A stretch of DNA of 10,744 bases from Pseudobdellovibrio sp. (GTDB lineage: Bacteria; Bdellovibrionota; Bdellovibrionia; Bdellovibrionales; Bdellovibrionaceae), in contig JANWIU010000152.1 in the NCBI GenBank assembly GCA_025449725.1, positions 1 to 10,744 on the forward strand, written 5' to 3'. A model generated the notes under the pieces. The model made no database searches. It saw nothing but the letters and a program-made list of their open reading frames with translations, and was not told the DNA's origin. The number at the start of each line of letters is the position of its first letter. Positions within the stretch are counted from its first letter, which is position 1. Below are positions 1 through 7,467 of this stretch, piece after piece. The translations under genes were made by a program, and so were the position numbers.

Positions 1-249
1 GTCAAAAGCGACAACTTTTGTTGTATCCAACAAGTGATCCCAAACATCGTGAATACTGTTCAGCGGAGTGGCTGTCTATTGATTTTGATTGTGCGAAGTC
101 ACGTTTGTAGCGTGGTAACGTGAATCGATGACTGGCTTAAAAACCTGAACGTTCAGTTTAGCGTATTGGGCCCGTTTAACCCGTCTGATAAGCTCTTCTG
201 TTTTACCGCTGTACATGGAACCTGCGACGACTTCAATCCATCCGCTCAT
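1..249 (-). pseudogene. tdk: Thymidine kinase (type II), 5' part, interrupted by an in-frame TAG; runs off the left edge
   Basis: Thymidine kinase phosphorylates thymidine to dTMP in the salvage pathway, in the cytoplasm. Reading from the ATG at 249-247, the translation begins MSGWIEVVAGSMYSGKTEEL and has the type II Tdk P-loop GSMYSGKT (residues 10-17), then RRVKRAQ, the VQVFKP strand and the conserved DSRY (42-45) and TSH segments. Codon 58 (78-76) is TAG. The same frame then continues to the edge with TATPLNSIHDVWDHLLD and a hydrophobic KVVAFD strand. This matches the family layout just before its DE-Q-F motif, with no length change. So this is a point nonsense codon rather than a frameshift. 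TAG also ends glmS here, so it is a normal stop in this genome. The start is supported by a GGGGGA ribosome binding site 8-9 bases upstream. About 83 of the usual 190-200 codons are visible. It is either a recent pseudogene or a sequence error. Confidence 0.8.
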
Positions 250-425
250 GTGATTTCCCCCTCTGAAACTACTAAAATGATGATGCGAGTTAGGATGTTT
301 GTCGTGAAAAAAATTTCACGCTACGCAGAATTTTCATGTTCAGCTGCCGTTCTATTCACTTTGGCAAAAAGTTTAGACATTTTAAGGTGACCTAGCCGCC
401 TTTTTTACCTAAAGAAAACCCTCTG
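250..425. promoter_or_regulatory. Divergent intergenic region between tdk and the lytic transglycosylase gene
   Basis: This 176-bp spacer must carry the promoters of both divergent genes. I see no ORF with protein-like content in it. It contains a perfect inverted repeat (listed separately) and AT-rich stretches. A TTGTCG hexamer at 299-304 could be a plus-strand -35 element, but no good -10 follows at the right distance, so no promoter is assigned. The tdk side has a clear purine-rich ribosome binding site. The transglycosylase side has only a weak one (AAAG about 10 bases before the ATG). Confidence 0.5.
303..320. repeat. Perfect inverted repeat, candidate operator
   Basis: CGTGAAA (303-309) and TTTCACG (314-320) are exact reverse complements separated by AAAA. 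The repeat lies in the tdk/transglycosylase divergent spacer, 53 bp from the tdk start and 105 bp from the transglycosylase start. A T-run follows only weakly on either side, so it does not look like an intrinsic terminator. A dimeric repressor or activator site is the natural reading. The binding protein is unknown. Confidence 0.45.
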
Positions 426-1100
426 ATGAATAGCTCTAAGGCATTGATTATTATTTTAGCATGCATGTCCTGCACGGTTTCCGGGTTTGGGGAGTTCAAA
501 TGGACCCCCTCTGTCGACACCAGCTTTACAGCTTATGAACTGCAAAAATTTGAAGAACATCAAGCTAACCGCCTGCCAACCTATATTGAATACTTTAAAA
601 AGTACTCTGTGGTTTACGAAGTGCCTTGGCCGTTGCTGGCCGCTGTTGCCTACCAGGAATCAAAGTGGGATCACGCGGCCCGAAGTTACACCGGCGTTCG
701 TGGTCTGATGCAAATTACAGAACAAACGGCAGAACACATCGGAATGACAGATCGCCGCGACCCAATTCAAAACATTCAAGGTGGCGCTTACTATCTTAAG
801 TATTTATTTGATAAAACGTCGCCAGAGCTGAGCTCCATGCAGCGTTGGTCATTGGCATTGATCGCTTACAACATCGGATGGGGGCATTTGCGTGATGCAG
901 GCCGATTAGCGATAAAGCTAAATAAAGATCCTTTTAACTGGTCGGACTTAAAATCAGTTTTGCCAAAGCTGGAAGACTCTCAATACTACTCGGATCTGAA
1001 TTACGGGTATGCGCGCGGTAACGAAACTGTCGAGTTCGTTGAAAATGTTTTCAGTTACTACAACATGTTGGCCCAAAACGAAAATTTGGCACGACTGTAA
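426..1100 (+). CDS. Secreted lytic transglycosylase, MltF-type catalytic (SLT, GH23) domain
   Basis: Lytic transglycosylases cleave the MurNAc-GlcNAc bond of peptidoglycan and leave 1,6-anhydroMurNAc ends. The 224-residue protein has an N-terminal export signal: a short charged start, a hydrophobic core at about residues 5-19 and possible cleavage near VSG (18-20). The SLT fold follows from about residue 55 to 215. The catalytic glutamate is E78 in YQESKW. The GVRGLMQIT block is at 90-98, AYNIGW at 147-152, and YYSDLNYGYARG near the C-terminus. The order and wording match the catalytic half of MltF closely (AYQES, TGVRGLM, AYNMG, YYSKLTYGYARG). The N-terminal solute-binding-like domain of full MltF (about 518 residues) is absent. 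ATG 426 is the only sensible start, because an in-frame TAG lies at 393-395. The gene stands alone and ends 13 bp from the convergent kinase gene. Whether it is a lipoprotein is unclear (cysteines at 13 and 16, poor lipobox). Confidence 0.88.
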   Translation: MNSSKALIIILACMSCTVSGFGEFKWTPSVDTSFTAYELQKFEEHQANRLPTYIEYFKKYSVVYEVPWPLLAAVAYQESKWDHAARSYTGVRGLMQITEQTAEHIGMTDRRDPIQNIQGGAYYLKYLFDKTSPELSSMQRWSLALIAYNIGWGHLRDAGRLAIKLNKDPFNWSDLKSVLPKLEDSQYYSDLNYGYARGNETVEFVENVFSYYNMLAQNENLARL

Positions 1101-1113
1101 TCTGAATTATTAA

Positions 1114-3441
1114 TTAAGTCTTATCTTGATGAATCGGCAAAGTTATAACGAAACACGTATTCTTAACTGAATTATCTATCGTGAGCGTTCCCTTATGACT
1201 TTCAACAATACCTTTTGAAATACTGAGACCAATTCCCGTGCCTTTACCAACCGGCTTCGTAGAAAAGAAGGGCTGCATAATTTTTTCCTGTACATTTGCC
1301 GGAATGCCGCTTCCGCTATCGGTAATACGAATTTCTAAATTCTGATTTTTTTCTACCAGTTTAATTTCAATCCATTTTTCCGGTAAATCCATAATGGCAT
1401 CGCAGGCATTGTTTAACAGGTTCAGAATCACCTGCGAAATTTCGGTTGGTCTGCAGTCAACGTGAAGATCCTGCGGGTAAGGGCCAACTTTTAAAATAAT
1501 TCCATTATGCCGAAAGCGTTCAACGCACAAATATAAAGTGTCATCAAGAATCGCAGAAACCTGCGCCCTTTCATAAGGATCGCTTTTAGTATCGCGGGCA
1601 AAGTAACGAAGACCTCTGATAATTTTTGCAATTCGGGCAACAGTGTCTTCAATTTTTTTAAGGCCTTCGTTAACTCTTACAAAACTAATTTCTTTTGCCT
1701 CAAGTTCATTTTGAATCTGCGCCACTTTTAAATTGATAATGGTCAATGGCGTATTAATTTCATGAGCCATCCCCCCTGCCATTTCACCCAGAGCCGACAT
1801 TTTAGAAGCTGAAATCATATTGGATTTAACCTCAGCTAATTCTTCTGTTCGCTTGTCTACAAGAGCTTCAATTCTTGCTGTTCGCCCGATGATGACCATT
1901 AGAAATGCAATAAAAAATCCGGTAAATAACAGGCCGGTCGCCAGAATGAACCAGGCTTGCCACGGGCGGTTTTCAAGCAAGGCGGCATAACTCTTTTTGA
2001 AATTAATCTTCCATGTCCGTCCGGCAAAATTTACTTCATTGCTCCAGTTCAAATCTCTCGACGAAACCATTTTTGAATGAAAGTTCGGCGAAGCATAGAT
2101 AGTTCTTTCATTTTCGGGTGCGGACAGATCTTCAATTTCAAAATTAATTCCACTAAAGTTGTATTCCGCAAATGTTGTTTTAATAAATGCTTCCAATTTA
2201 AGTACGCCGACAACTACACCCATTGCATATTTTTCGCGGTTTTCGGTAGTGTCTAAAGACTTATTTTTTTCATAGACCGGCACGAAAATCAGTAAGCCGA
2301 ATGCATGTTTGGGATCCTGAATCAGCTGTAACCGATTACTAACTGTCGCCTCGCCAGAGGAAATCGCCAACTGAATTGCTTTTTTACGGCTTTCATTGCT
2401 GTATAGATTAAAACCCAGGGCCGTTCGGTTTGTTGCCTCCGGCTCAATGAACCATGGCACAACATACTCATTCATTTTTCTTGCCGGCACCACCTGCCCT
2501 TCAGGTGTAAGTTCTTTAAGTTCGATATCTCTTTGTTTTAATATTTTAGTAAATTCAGCCCGGTCCGACTCCTTCAGCCTCAGATCCCAGGAAAGGGCTT
2601 GAAGACCGTGATAACGCGATAGCGGGCCCTGAACAAAATTTCGAAACTCTGTTTCTTCCACATAATTCGAACTGGCAAACAAGCCTTCGATCGATCTAAT
2701 GACCTCAAGATATACGCCTAAGCGTTCTTCAATCTCACTTGAGATATAATTAGCTTTTGCTTTTAATTCATTTTCAATTTTTTCCTGTTCCCACTGACTG
2801 ACCTTTACATAAGTAAAAATACAAAGTGCCAGTACGAAAAGGCTTGGCAACAAAATGGAGAAGTTTTTTCGGGATAAGCTGTCTTTCTCCTCAGACATCA
2901 TGAGAATCAGCAACGGAGCGACAATCATGACGCCTATGCAGTCACCGACCCACCATGTTCCCCAGGTAAAAGCAAAACTTGCCCACGGCTGCAGCCCAAA
3001 CGCACAGAAAGTTGTCACCGCAATAGTCGCAGATATCGTACAGGCCACCGGCCCGCCCAGAAGAAGGAATTTCCCTATGATACGTTCTTCATTAAGTGAA
3101 CACGGGTAACCTACATAGCGGCGAATTAATTTGCTGCCTGCGATTGCCTGCAGTGTGGAACCAATGGCCGGTATAAAAGCCGGAAGGAATATGGCCCCCC
3201 ATGAAACCGCTAAATTATCGTTGAACTGTGGAATCACATTGACGAAGAACGCACCGATCAAAATCCCAGGCCAAACGTTTATTCCGCAGATTAATAAGCA
3301 AGCTAAAGAAATGCCGGCGGGTGGCCAAAAAGATGTTGCGAAGCCCGGTGGCAAAGATAGCTGAATCCCCAACACGCCCGCGACATAATAAGTCAGAGCG
3401 ACCGAAAAAATTTTAAAAATCAGCTTGAAGGTTGAATTCAC
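1114..3441 (-). CDS. Membrane sensor histidine kinase, MASE1-CHASE-HisKA-HATPase_c
   Basis: This 775-residue inner-membrane sensor kinase has a MASE1 multi-helix membrane domain at about residues 8-185, with the FWPPAGISLA and NVWPGILIGAFFVN signatures. A further membrane segment lies at about 195-213. A periplasmic CHASE domain (about 225-450) carries RYHGLQALSWD, PWFIEP and ALGFNLYSN. A last membrane helix is at about 496-518, followed by a short coiled coil. The HisKA box GGMAHEINTPL puts the phosphoacceptor at H560. The ATPase domain is intact: N-box LNLLNNACDA (N674, N677), G1 DSGSGIP (from 708), F-box QPFFSTK and G2 GTGIGLS. The start is GTG at 3441-3439, because an in-frame ATG further upstream is followed at once by TAG. 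No clear ribosome binding site is visible. It lies 38 bp downstream of glmS with no terminator between, so co-transcription with glmUS is likely. CHASE domains sense small extracellular ligands; the ligand here is unknown. No response regulator is adjacent on this strand. Confidence 0.92.
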   Translation of the reverse strand: MNSTFKLIFKIFSVALTYYVAGVLGIQLSLPPGFATSFWPPAGISLACLLICGINVWPGILIGAFFVNVIPQFNDNLAVSWGAIFLPAFIPAIGSTLQAIAGSKLIRRYVGYPCSLNEERIIGKFLLLGGPVACTISATIAVTTFCAFGLQPWASFAFTWGTWWVGDCIGVMIVAPLLILMMSEEKDSLSRKNFSILLPSLFVLALCIFTYVKVSQWEQEKIENELKAKANYISSEIEERLGVYLEVIRSIEGLFASSNYVEETEFRNFVQGPLSRYHGLQALSWDLRLKESDRAEFTKILKQRDIELKELTPEGQVVPARKMNEYVVPWFIEPEATNRTALGFNLYSNESRKKAIQLAISSGEATVSNRLQLIQDPKHAFGLLIFVPVYEKNKSLDTTENREKYAMGVVVGVLKLEAFIKTTFAEYNFSGINFEIEDLSAPENERTIYASPNFHSKMVSSRDLNWSNEVNFAGRTWKINFKKSYAALLENRPWQAWFILATGLLFTGFFIAFLMVIIGRTARIEALVDKRTEELAEVKSNMISASKMSALGEMAGGMAHEINTPLTIINLKVAQIQNELEAKEISFVRVNEGLKKIEDTVARIAKIIRGLRYFARDTKSDPYERAQVSAILDDTLYLCVERFRHNGIILKVGPYPQDLHVDCRPTEISQVILNLLNNACDAIMDLPEKWIEIKLVEKNQNLEIRITDSGSGIPANVQEKIMQPFFSTKPVGKGTGIGLSISKGIVESHKGTLTIDNSVKNTCFVITLPIHQDKT

Positions 3442-3479
3442 CAGGTCAGTGATAAACTACATTTAATTAAATTAGTAGT

Positions 3480-5324
3480 CTATTCAACGGTTACTGACTT
3501 AGCGAGGTTTCTTGGCTGATCCACATCAAAACCAAGGCTATCTGCCATATGATAAGCCATTAGCTGCAGTGGAACGACTGATATAATAGGGTTCGTCATC
3601 CAGTTCGAATCCGGCAATGACAAATAATACTCGCTCATTGATTTTAACGCCGCATTTTCGCCTGTACCGATGGAGATAATCTTACCGCCCCGCGCTTTAG
3701 CTTCCTGCAAATTACTGATAGTTTTTTCAATCAACTCATCCGACGGAGCCACCACAACTATGGCCATCTTAGAATCAATTAAAGCCAACGGGCCGTGCTT
3801 CATTTCCCCTGCGGCATAGCCTTCTGCGTGCATGTAGACGAGCTCTTTCAGTTTTAGAGCGCCCTCTAGCGCCACCGGGTAGCTGACTCCGCGGCCCAGG
3901 TACAAAAACCCTTTAAATTCTTTTAATTTTTTTGCAGCTTCAGAAAAATACTTATCGAATGCCAAAACTGTTTCAAGCTGGCTTGGAACAGCCAAAAGAT
4001 TCTTAACGCAAGTTTGCTCCATGTCTTTATTCAATACACCGCGAGCCTTTGCCATTTGTAAAGCCAGCAGATTCACCAGTGCTAAAGTGCTTGTGAATGC
4101 TTTTGTACTGGCTACGCCTACTTCGACACCGCTATTCATATACAAATGCCCGTGCGCTTCACGGTCAATTGAAGAGCGCAACACATTCGTGATCGACAAG
4201 GTTAATGCGCCTTTTTCTTTTGCTAACCGAATAGCGGCAAGAGTATCCGCAGTTTCGCCGGACTGTGAAACAGTCACGAGAAGAGTGTTCTTAGGAATCA
4301 TTGGTTTGCGGTACCGGAATTCACTAGCGATATCGACTTCTACCGGTATTTTCGCAACTTGCTCTAGTAAGTACTTTGCCACATTCGCCGCATAAAAGCT
4401 GGTTCCGCAAGCTACAAACATGACCCGATCAATTGTTTTAAAAACTTCTTCCACCGGCTTTTCAAAGCCGACGTTACTTAAATTCACCTCAAACGTTTGC
4501 ATATTGATATGCTGTTGAATGGCTGACGCAACTGCATGCGGTTGTTCATAAATCTCTTTTAGCATGAAATGCTTGAAGCCCATTTTTTCAACCTGCGAAG
4601 AAGTCCAATCAAGAGTGATCACTTGTTTTTTAAGTGGTGCACCCAGTGCAGAATAATATTTTATTTGTTCTTTAGTGATGTGAACGATTTCCCGGTCTTC
4701 GAGATACACGAAATTTTTGGTGTAGTTCAAAGCAGCCTGCACGTCACTGACAACAAAATATTCATTTTTCTTTTCGTTGATCCCGACGATCAGCGGCGGG
4801 CCGTCTTTAAAGGCCACAAGTTCATTCGGAGATTTTTCCCACAGAACAACAACAGAAAAAGCCCCGATCAATTTACTGAGAGTTTTTTGAACGGCTTGTA
4901 ACAAATTTTTGGTAATCTGAATTTCTTCGTTGATTAAATGTGCAACCAATTCTGAATCGGTATCGGAGCTGATATCCGCGCCGCGAGCCAGAAGATCTTT
5001 TTTAATTTCAAGATAGTTTTCAATAATACCGTTATGAACAATGCTGATTTCGCCAACCTGATGAGGATGCGCATTTTTTTCTACTGCAGGACCGTGAGTG
5101 GCCCAGCGCGTGTGGCCGATACCCAGGTTACCATTGAAATTTTCATTGATAACTTTATCTTCAAGTTGCTTCAGTTTGCCTTCGGCGCGAATTCGTTTGG
5201 TTTTTCCGTCATGAAGTACCGCAATACCGGCGCTGTCGTAGCCGCGGTACTCAAGCTTTTTCAGTCCTTCAATGATGACCTTCTTGGGATCCTGAGGTCC
5301 TAGGTAACCAACTATTCCACACAT
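3480..5324 (-). CDS. glmS: Glutamine--fructose-6-phosphate aminotransferase (isomerizing)
   Basis: GlmS makes glucosamine-6-phosphate from fructose-6-phosphate and glutamine. It is the first committed step to UDP-GlcNAc and acts in the cytoplasm. The 614-residue length is typical. The N-terminal type II glutaminase domain (about 1-240) begins MCGIVGYLG, where Cys2 becomes the N-terminal nucleophile, and has EYRGYDSAG, HTRWATHG (71-78) and the HNGIIENY block. Two SIS domains follow (about 290-430 and 460-600) with ACGTSFYAA, SQSGETADTL (353-362), VGVASTKAFT, LGRGVSYPVALEGALKLKE and GEMKHGPLAL (H510). The C-terminus DQPRNLAKSVTVE is the canonical GlmS tail, with the active-site lysine. The stop is TAG. 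The start lies 3 bp after the glmU stop, with a GGAG ribosome binding site inside the end of glmU, so the two are translated as an operon. There is no leader long enough for a glmS ribozyme. Confidence 0.98.
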   Translation of the reverse strand: MCGIVGYLGPQDPKKVIIEGLKKLEYRGYDSAGIAVLHDGKTKRIRAEGKLKQLEDKVINENFNGNLGIGHTRWATHGPAVEKNAHPHQVGEISIVHNGIIENYLEIKKDLLARGADISSDTDSELVAHLINEEIQITKNLLQAVQKTLSKLIGAFSVVVLWEKSPNELVAFKDGPPLIVGINEKKNEYFVVSDVQAALNYTKNFVYLEDREIVHITKEQIKYYSALGAPLKKQVITLDWTSSQVEKMGFKHFMLKEIYEQPHAVASAIQQHINMQTFEVNLSNVGFEKPVEEVFKTIDRVMFVACGTSFYAANVAKYLLEQVAKIPVEVDIASEFRYRKPMIPKNTLLVTVSQSGETADTLAAIRLAKEKGALTLSITNVLRSSIDREAHGHLYMNSGVEVGVASTKAFTSTLALVNLLALQMAKARGVLNKDMEQTCVKNLLAVPSQLETVLAFDKYFSEAAKKLKEFKGFLYLGRGVSYPVALEGALKLKELVYMHAEGYAAGEMKHGPLALIDSKMAIVVVAPSDELIEKTISNLQEAKARGGKIISIGTGENAALKSMSEYYLSLPDSNWMTNPIISVVPLQLMAYHMADSLGFDVDQPRNLAKSVTVE

Positions 5325-5327
5325 AGT

Positions 5328-6701
5328 TTACTCCGTCTTTTTTTTAAATTTCTGTGCGTAGCCCTCTTTGTTGACTTGCGGACTACGTGCCAGCGTGAGT
5401 GCTCCGGCAGGAACATTTTTAGTCACAGTGGTTCCGGAAGCAATGATGGCGTCACTTTCAACCGTTACAGGGGCTATCAGTTGTGAATCACTTCCCACAA
5501 ACACTCGGTCACCAATAACAGTTTTGTACTTCTTTTTATCGGCTGCGTAGTTGCACGTGATTGTGCCACAACCAATGTTCACATCTTCGCCAATTTCGGC
5601 GTCACCAAGATATGTCAGATGACCGGCTTTCGATCTTTTTCCGAAAACAACTTTTTTCATCTCGACAAAATTTCCCACGTGAGCTTCTTCTTCAATTACT
5701 GTGCCCGGGCGCAAACGGGCATAAGGTCCCACACTTGATTTATTTTTAACGATTGTTTGTTCCAGGTAACTTCCGGCTTTTATATGAGTACTGTCGCCTA
5801 CAATACAGTCAGAAATAAAGCAGTTGGATTCTACCACTACGAAGGCTCCCAGGGCCGTATGACCGCGCAAGAAAACATTTGGGTAAACGACGCTTCCAGG
5901 GCCAACAATGACAGTCTCTTCGACGTATGCGGTATGCGGATCAATAAAAATAACACCGGCTTGCATAAGCTGCTGCGCTTTTCTTAAAAAAACTTTTTTA
6001 GTGGCGTCAGCCAATTCAATCTGACTATTTACACCGTGAGCGACATCCGTATTCTTCGATAACAAAGCATTAACTTTTAAATTATTTTGAATCGCCAAAT
6101 CAATTAAATCTGTTAAATAAAATTCCTGGTTGGCATTGTTGTTTTTAATTTGCGGAATGTATTTTTTCAGAACCTCGGCCTTAACCACGTATATTCCGGT
6201 ATTTACTTCTTTAATTTTTAAAGTGTCAGCTGAGGCGTCTTTTGCCTCTACAATCGACTGCAAACGGTCGTTTTTTCGCACAATGCGGCCAAAGCTGCCG
6301 GCATCAGGCAGCTCCACACTGACCACGGCCAGGTCTAACTTCTGCTCTTTGAAATCAGAAATAAAATTTTTAATATCCGAACTGGTAATAAGCGGATGGT
6401 CTCCATTCATAATGATGACATCCGAATTCAAAGTTGAAAGATCCACCGACTGCACGGCATTGGCGGTTCCCAGCTGTTTTTCCTGTAAACAAGCTTTCAC
6501 ACCCATAGGCTCTAAAACGGTGTTTACCAGATTACTTTGATGCCCCACCACTACACGAATTTCTGTTATCCCGGCTTCGCGGCACGTCTGTACCACTCGG
6601 GAAATCATGGGCTGCCCTGCTACGGGATGTAAAACTTTAGGAAGGGGACTTTTCATTCGTGTTCCCTGCCCGCCTGCTAGAATAATTGCTGTAAATTCCA
6701 T
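5328..6701 (-). CDS. glmU: Bifunctional GlcNAc-1-phosphate uridylyltransferase / glucosamine-1-phosphate acetyltransferase
   Basis: GlmU acetylates glucosamine-1-phosphate and then couples it to UTP, giving UDP-GlcNAc for peptidoglycan and lipid A. The 457-residue length is normal. The N-terminal Rossmann-like uridylyltransferase domain (1 to about 228) shows AIILAGGQGTRMKS (5-18), LPKVLHPVAGQPM, QEKQLGTANAV and the metal-binding NGDHPL (99-104). The C-terminal left-handed beta-helix (about 250-450) is built from hexapeptide repeats. It holds RLRPGT (329-334), HVGNFVEMKK and the acetyltransferase block AGHLTYLGDAEIG with catalytic H361, then GCGTITCNY. The E. coli QLGTGHA block reads QLGTANA here, a mild variation. 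It is the first gene of the minus-strand cluster. No convincing ribosome binding site precedes ATG 6701, so it may have a very short leader. The usual partner enzyme GlmM is not in the window. Confidence 0.98.
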   Translation of the reverse strand: MEFTAIILAGGQGTRMKSPLPKVLHPVAGQPMISRVVQTCREAGITEIRVVVGHQSNLVNTVLEPMGVKACLQEKQLGTANAVQSVDLSTLNSDVIIMNGDHPLITSSDIKNFISDFKEQKLDLAVVSVELPDAGSFGRIVRKNDRLQSIVEAKDASADTLKIKEVNTGIYVVKAEVLKKYIPQIKNNNANQEFYLTDLIDLAIQNNLKVNALLSKNTDVAHGVNSQIELADATKKVFLRKAQQLMQAGVIFIDPHTAYVEETVIVGPGSVVYPNVFLRGHTALGAFVVVESNCFISDCIVGDSTHIKAGSYLEQTIVKNKSSVGPYARLRPGTVIEEEAHVGNFVEMKKVVFGKRSKAGHLTYLGDAEIGEDVNIGCGTITCNYAADKKKYKTVIGDRVFVGSDSQLIAPVTVESDAIIASGTTVTKNVPAGALTLARSPQVNKEGYAQKFKKKTE

Positions 6702-6792
6702 GCCGTAATACTAAACAATGACAATGCTCTAAGTCAGTTATTTTTTTATAAAACCTACCAAAACGGGTACTTTGGCTGCACACTGAAAATGT
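6702..6792. promoter_or_regulatory. Divergent promoter region between glmU and the HAD phosphatase gene
   Basis: This 91-bp spacer separates two divergent genes and must hold the glmUS promoter. On the minus strand, TAGTAT (6713-6708) matches the -10 consensus at four of six positions. CTGACT, 18 bp further upstream (6737-6732), matches the -35 consensus at four of six. That promoter would leave a leader of only a few bases. On the plus strand I see no good promoter and no clear ribosome binding site before ATG 6793. Two tandem ACAATG units lie at about 6715-6726 and are probably chance. Confidence 0.35.
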
Positions 6793-7467
6793 ATGATTAA
6801 AGCCATTGCTTTTGACTTAGATGATACCTTACTGGACACGTCGGGACTATTGGCCCCAAAATTCGCTTTGGCGACGTTTCAGTTTATGATTAAAAAAGGT
6901 CTTAAAGTTTCTGTTGAAGAATGTGAAGAAATTAGAAAAGAACTTGTCAAAACAGTTTCTCACCGCGAAGTCTTTGAAAGCCTGGCGCATCGATTCGGCA
7001 CTGCTGAAACAATCGAAAACCTTCCTGAAATAATCGATCATTTTTACAACCCGACACTTCCGCAGGATTTACCGTTGATGCCCGGCGCGCGCGAAAATCT
7101 GGATTACCTAAAAGACAAATACGCACTCTATCTGGTAACCGCCGGAGCTAAGACTTCTCAGCTGGCCAAAGCATTTGCTATGGGGATTGTGAAAGACTTT
7201 AAAAAAGTTATTGTGGTCAATAGTTTGATTAAGCATCGTAAACTGGACACCTTCTTACAAATCATCAAAGAAGAGGAAATTCAGCCGCATGAGCTTCTCT
7301 GTATCGGCAACTCGCTAGTTTCTGAAATCACAGACGCTTTAGAAGTCGGAGCCATCACTTGCCACTTTGATCATGGAGAATCACGCGGCCATGTCGATAA
7401 ACTGATTCGCCTACCTCATTTTTATATTAAAAATCATTCGGAATTAATCGAGACATGCAAGCTGTAA
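6793..7467 (+). CDS. HAD-superfamily hydrolase, probable small-molecule phosphatase
   Basis: The 224-residue soluble protein has the haloacid dehalogenase layout. Motif I is FDLDDTLLDT, with nucleophile D8 and acid/base D10. A helical type-1 cap spans about residues 17-90. Motif II is LVTAG with T116, and the motif III lysine is K148 or K150. Motif IV is CIGNSLVSEITDA (170-182). In motif IV the usual GD is GN, a variant also found in other HAD phosphatases, with E178 and D181 following. These features indicate an Mg-dependent phosphatase of the phosphoglycolate phosphatase/nucleotidase type, but the substrate cannot be read from the sequence. The start is well set because MIKAIAFDLDD gives the standard first beta strand. 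Its last 13 bases overlap the start of the histidine kinase gene, so the two are probably co-transcribed and translationally coupled. Confidence 0.9.
   Translation: MIKAIAFDLDDTLLDTSGLLAPKFALATFQFMIKKGLKVSVEECEEIRKELVKTVSHREVFESLAHRFGTAETIENLPEIIDHFYNPTLPQDLPLMPGARENLDYLKDKYALYLVTAGAKTSQLAKAFAMGIVKDFKKVIVVNSLIKHRKLDTFLQIIKEEEIQPHELLCIGNSLVSEITDALEVGAITCHFDHGESRGHVDKLIRLPHFYIKNHSELIETCKL

Noticed and set aside
166..390. Plus-strand ORF of 74 codons at the left end
   Set aside because: It runs antisense to the tdk start and through the intergenic palindrome, has no ribosome binding site and no recognisable protein pattern.
462..475. Lipobox at cysteine 13 or 16 of the transglycosylase
   Set aside because: ILAC and CMSC fit the lipobox poorly. 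A cleavable export signal is the safer reading, though lipidation cannot be excluded.
1101..1113. Bidirectional terminator between the convergent transglycosylase and kinase genes
   Set aside because: The 13-bp spacer is AT-rich but has no GC-rich hairpin.
4021..4395. Plus-strand ORF of 124 codons inside glmS, and similar ones at 4569-4901, 5034-5303 and 6130-6540
   Set aside because: They lie antisense to the clear, full-length glmS and glmU frames and show no domain or start signal of their own.
5325..5327. A glmS ribozyme or riboswitch ahead of glmS
   Set aside because: Only 3 bp separate glmU from glmS, so there is no leader to hold such an element.
6771..6792. TTTGGCTGCA as a sigma-54 -24/-12 promoter
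   Set aside because: The GG and GC dinucleotides are not at the required spacing of ten bases.
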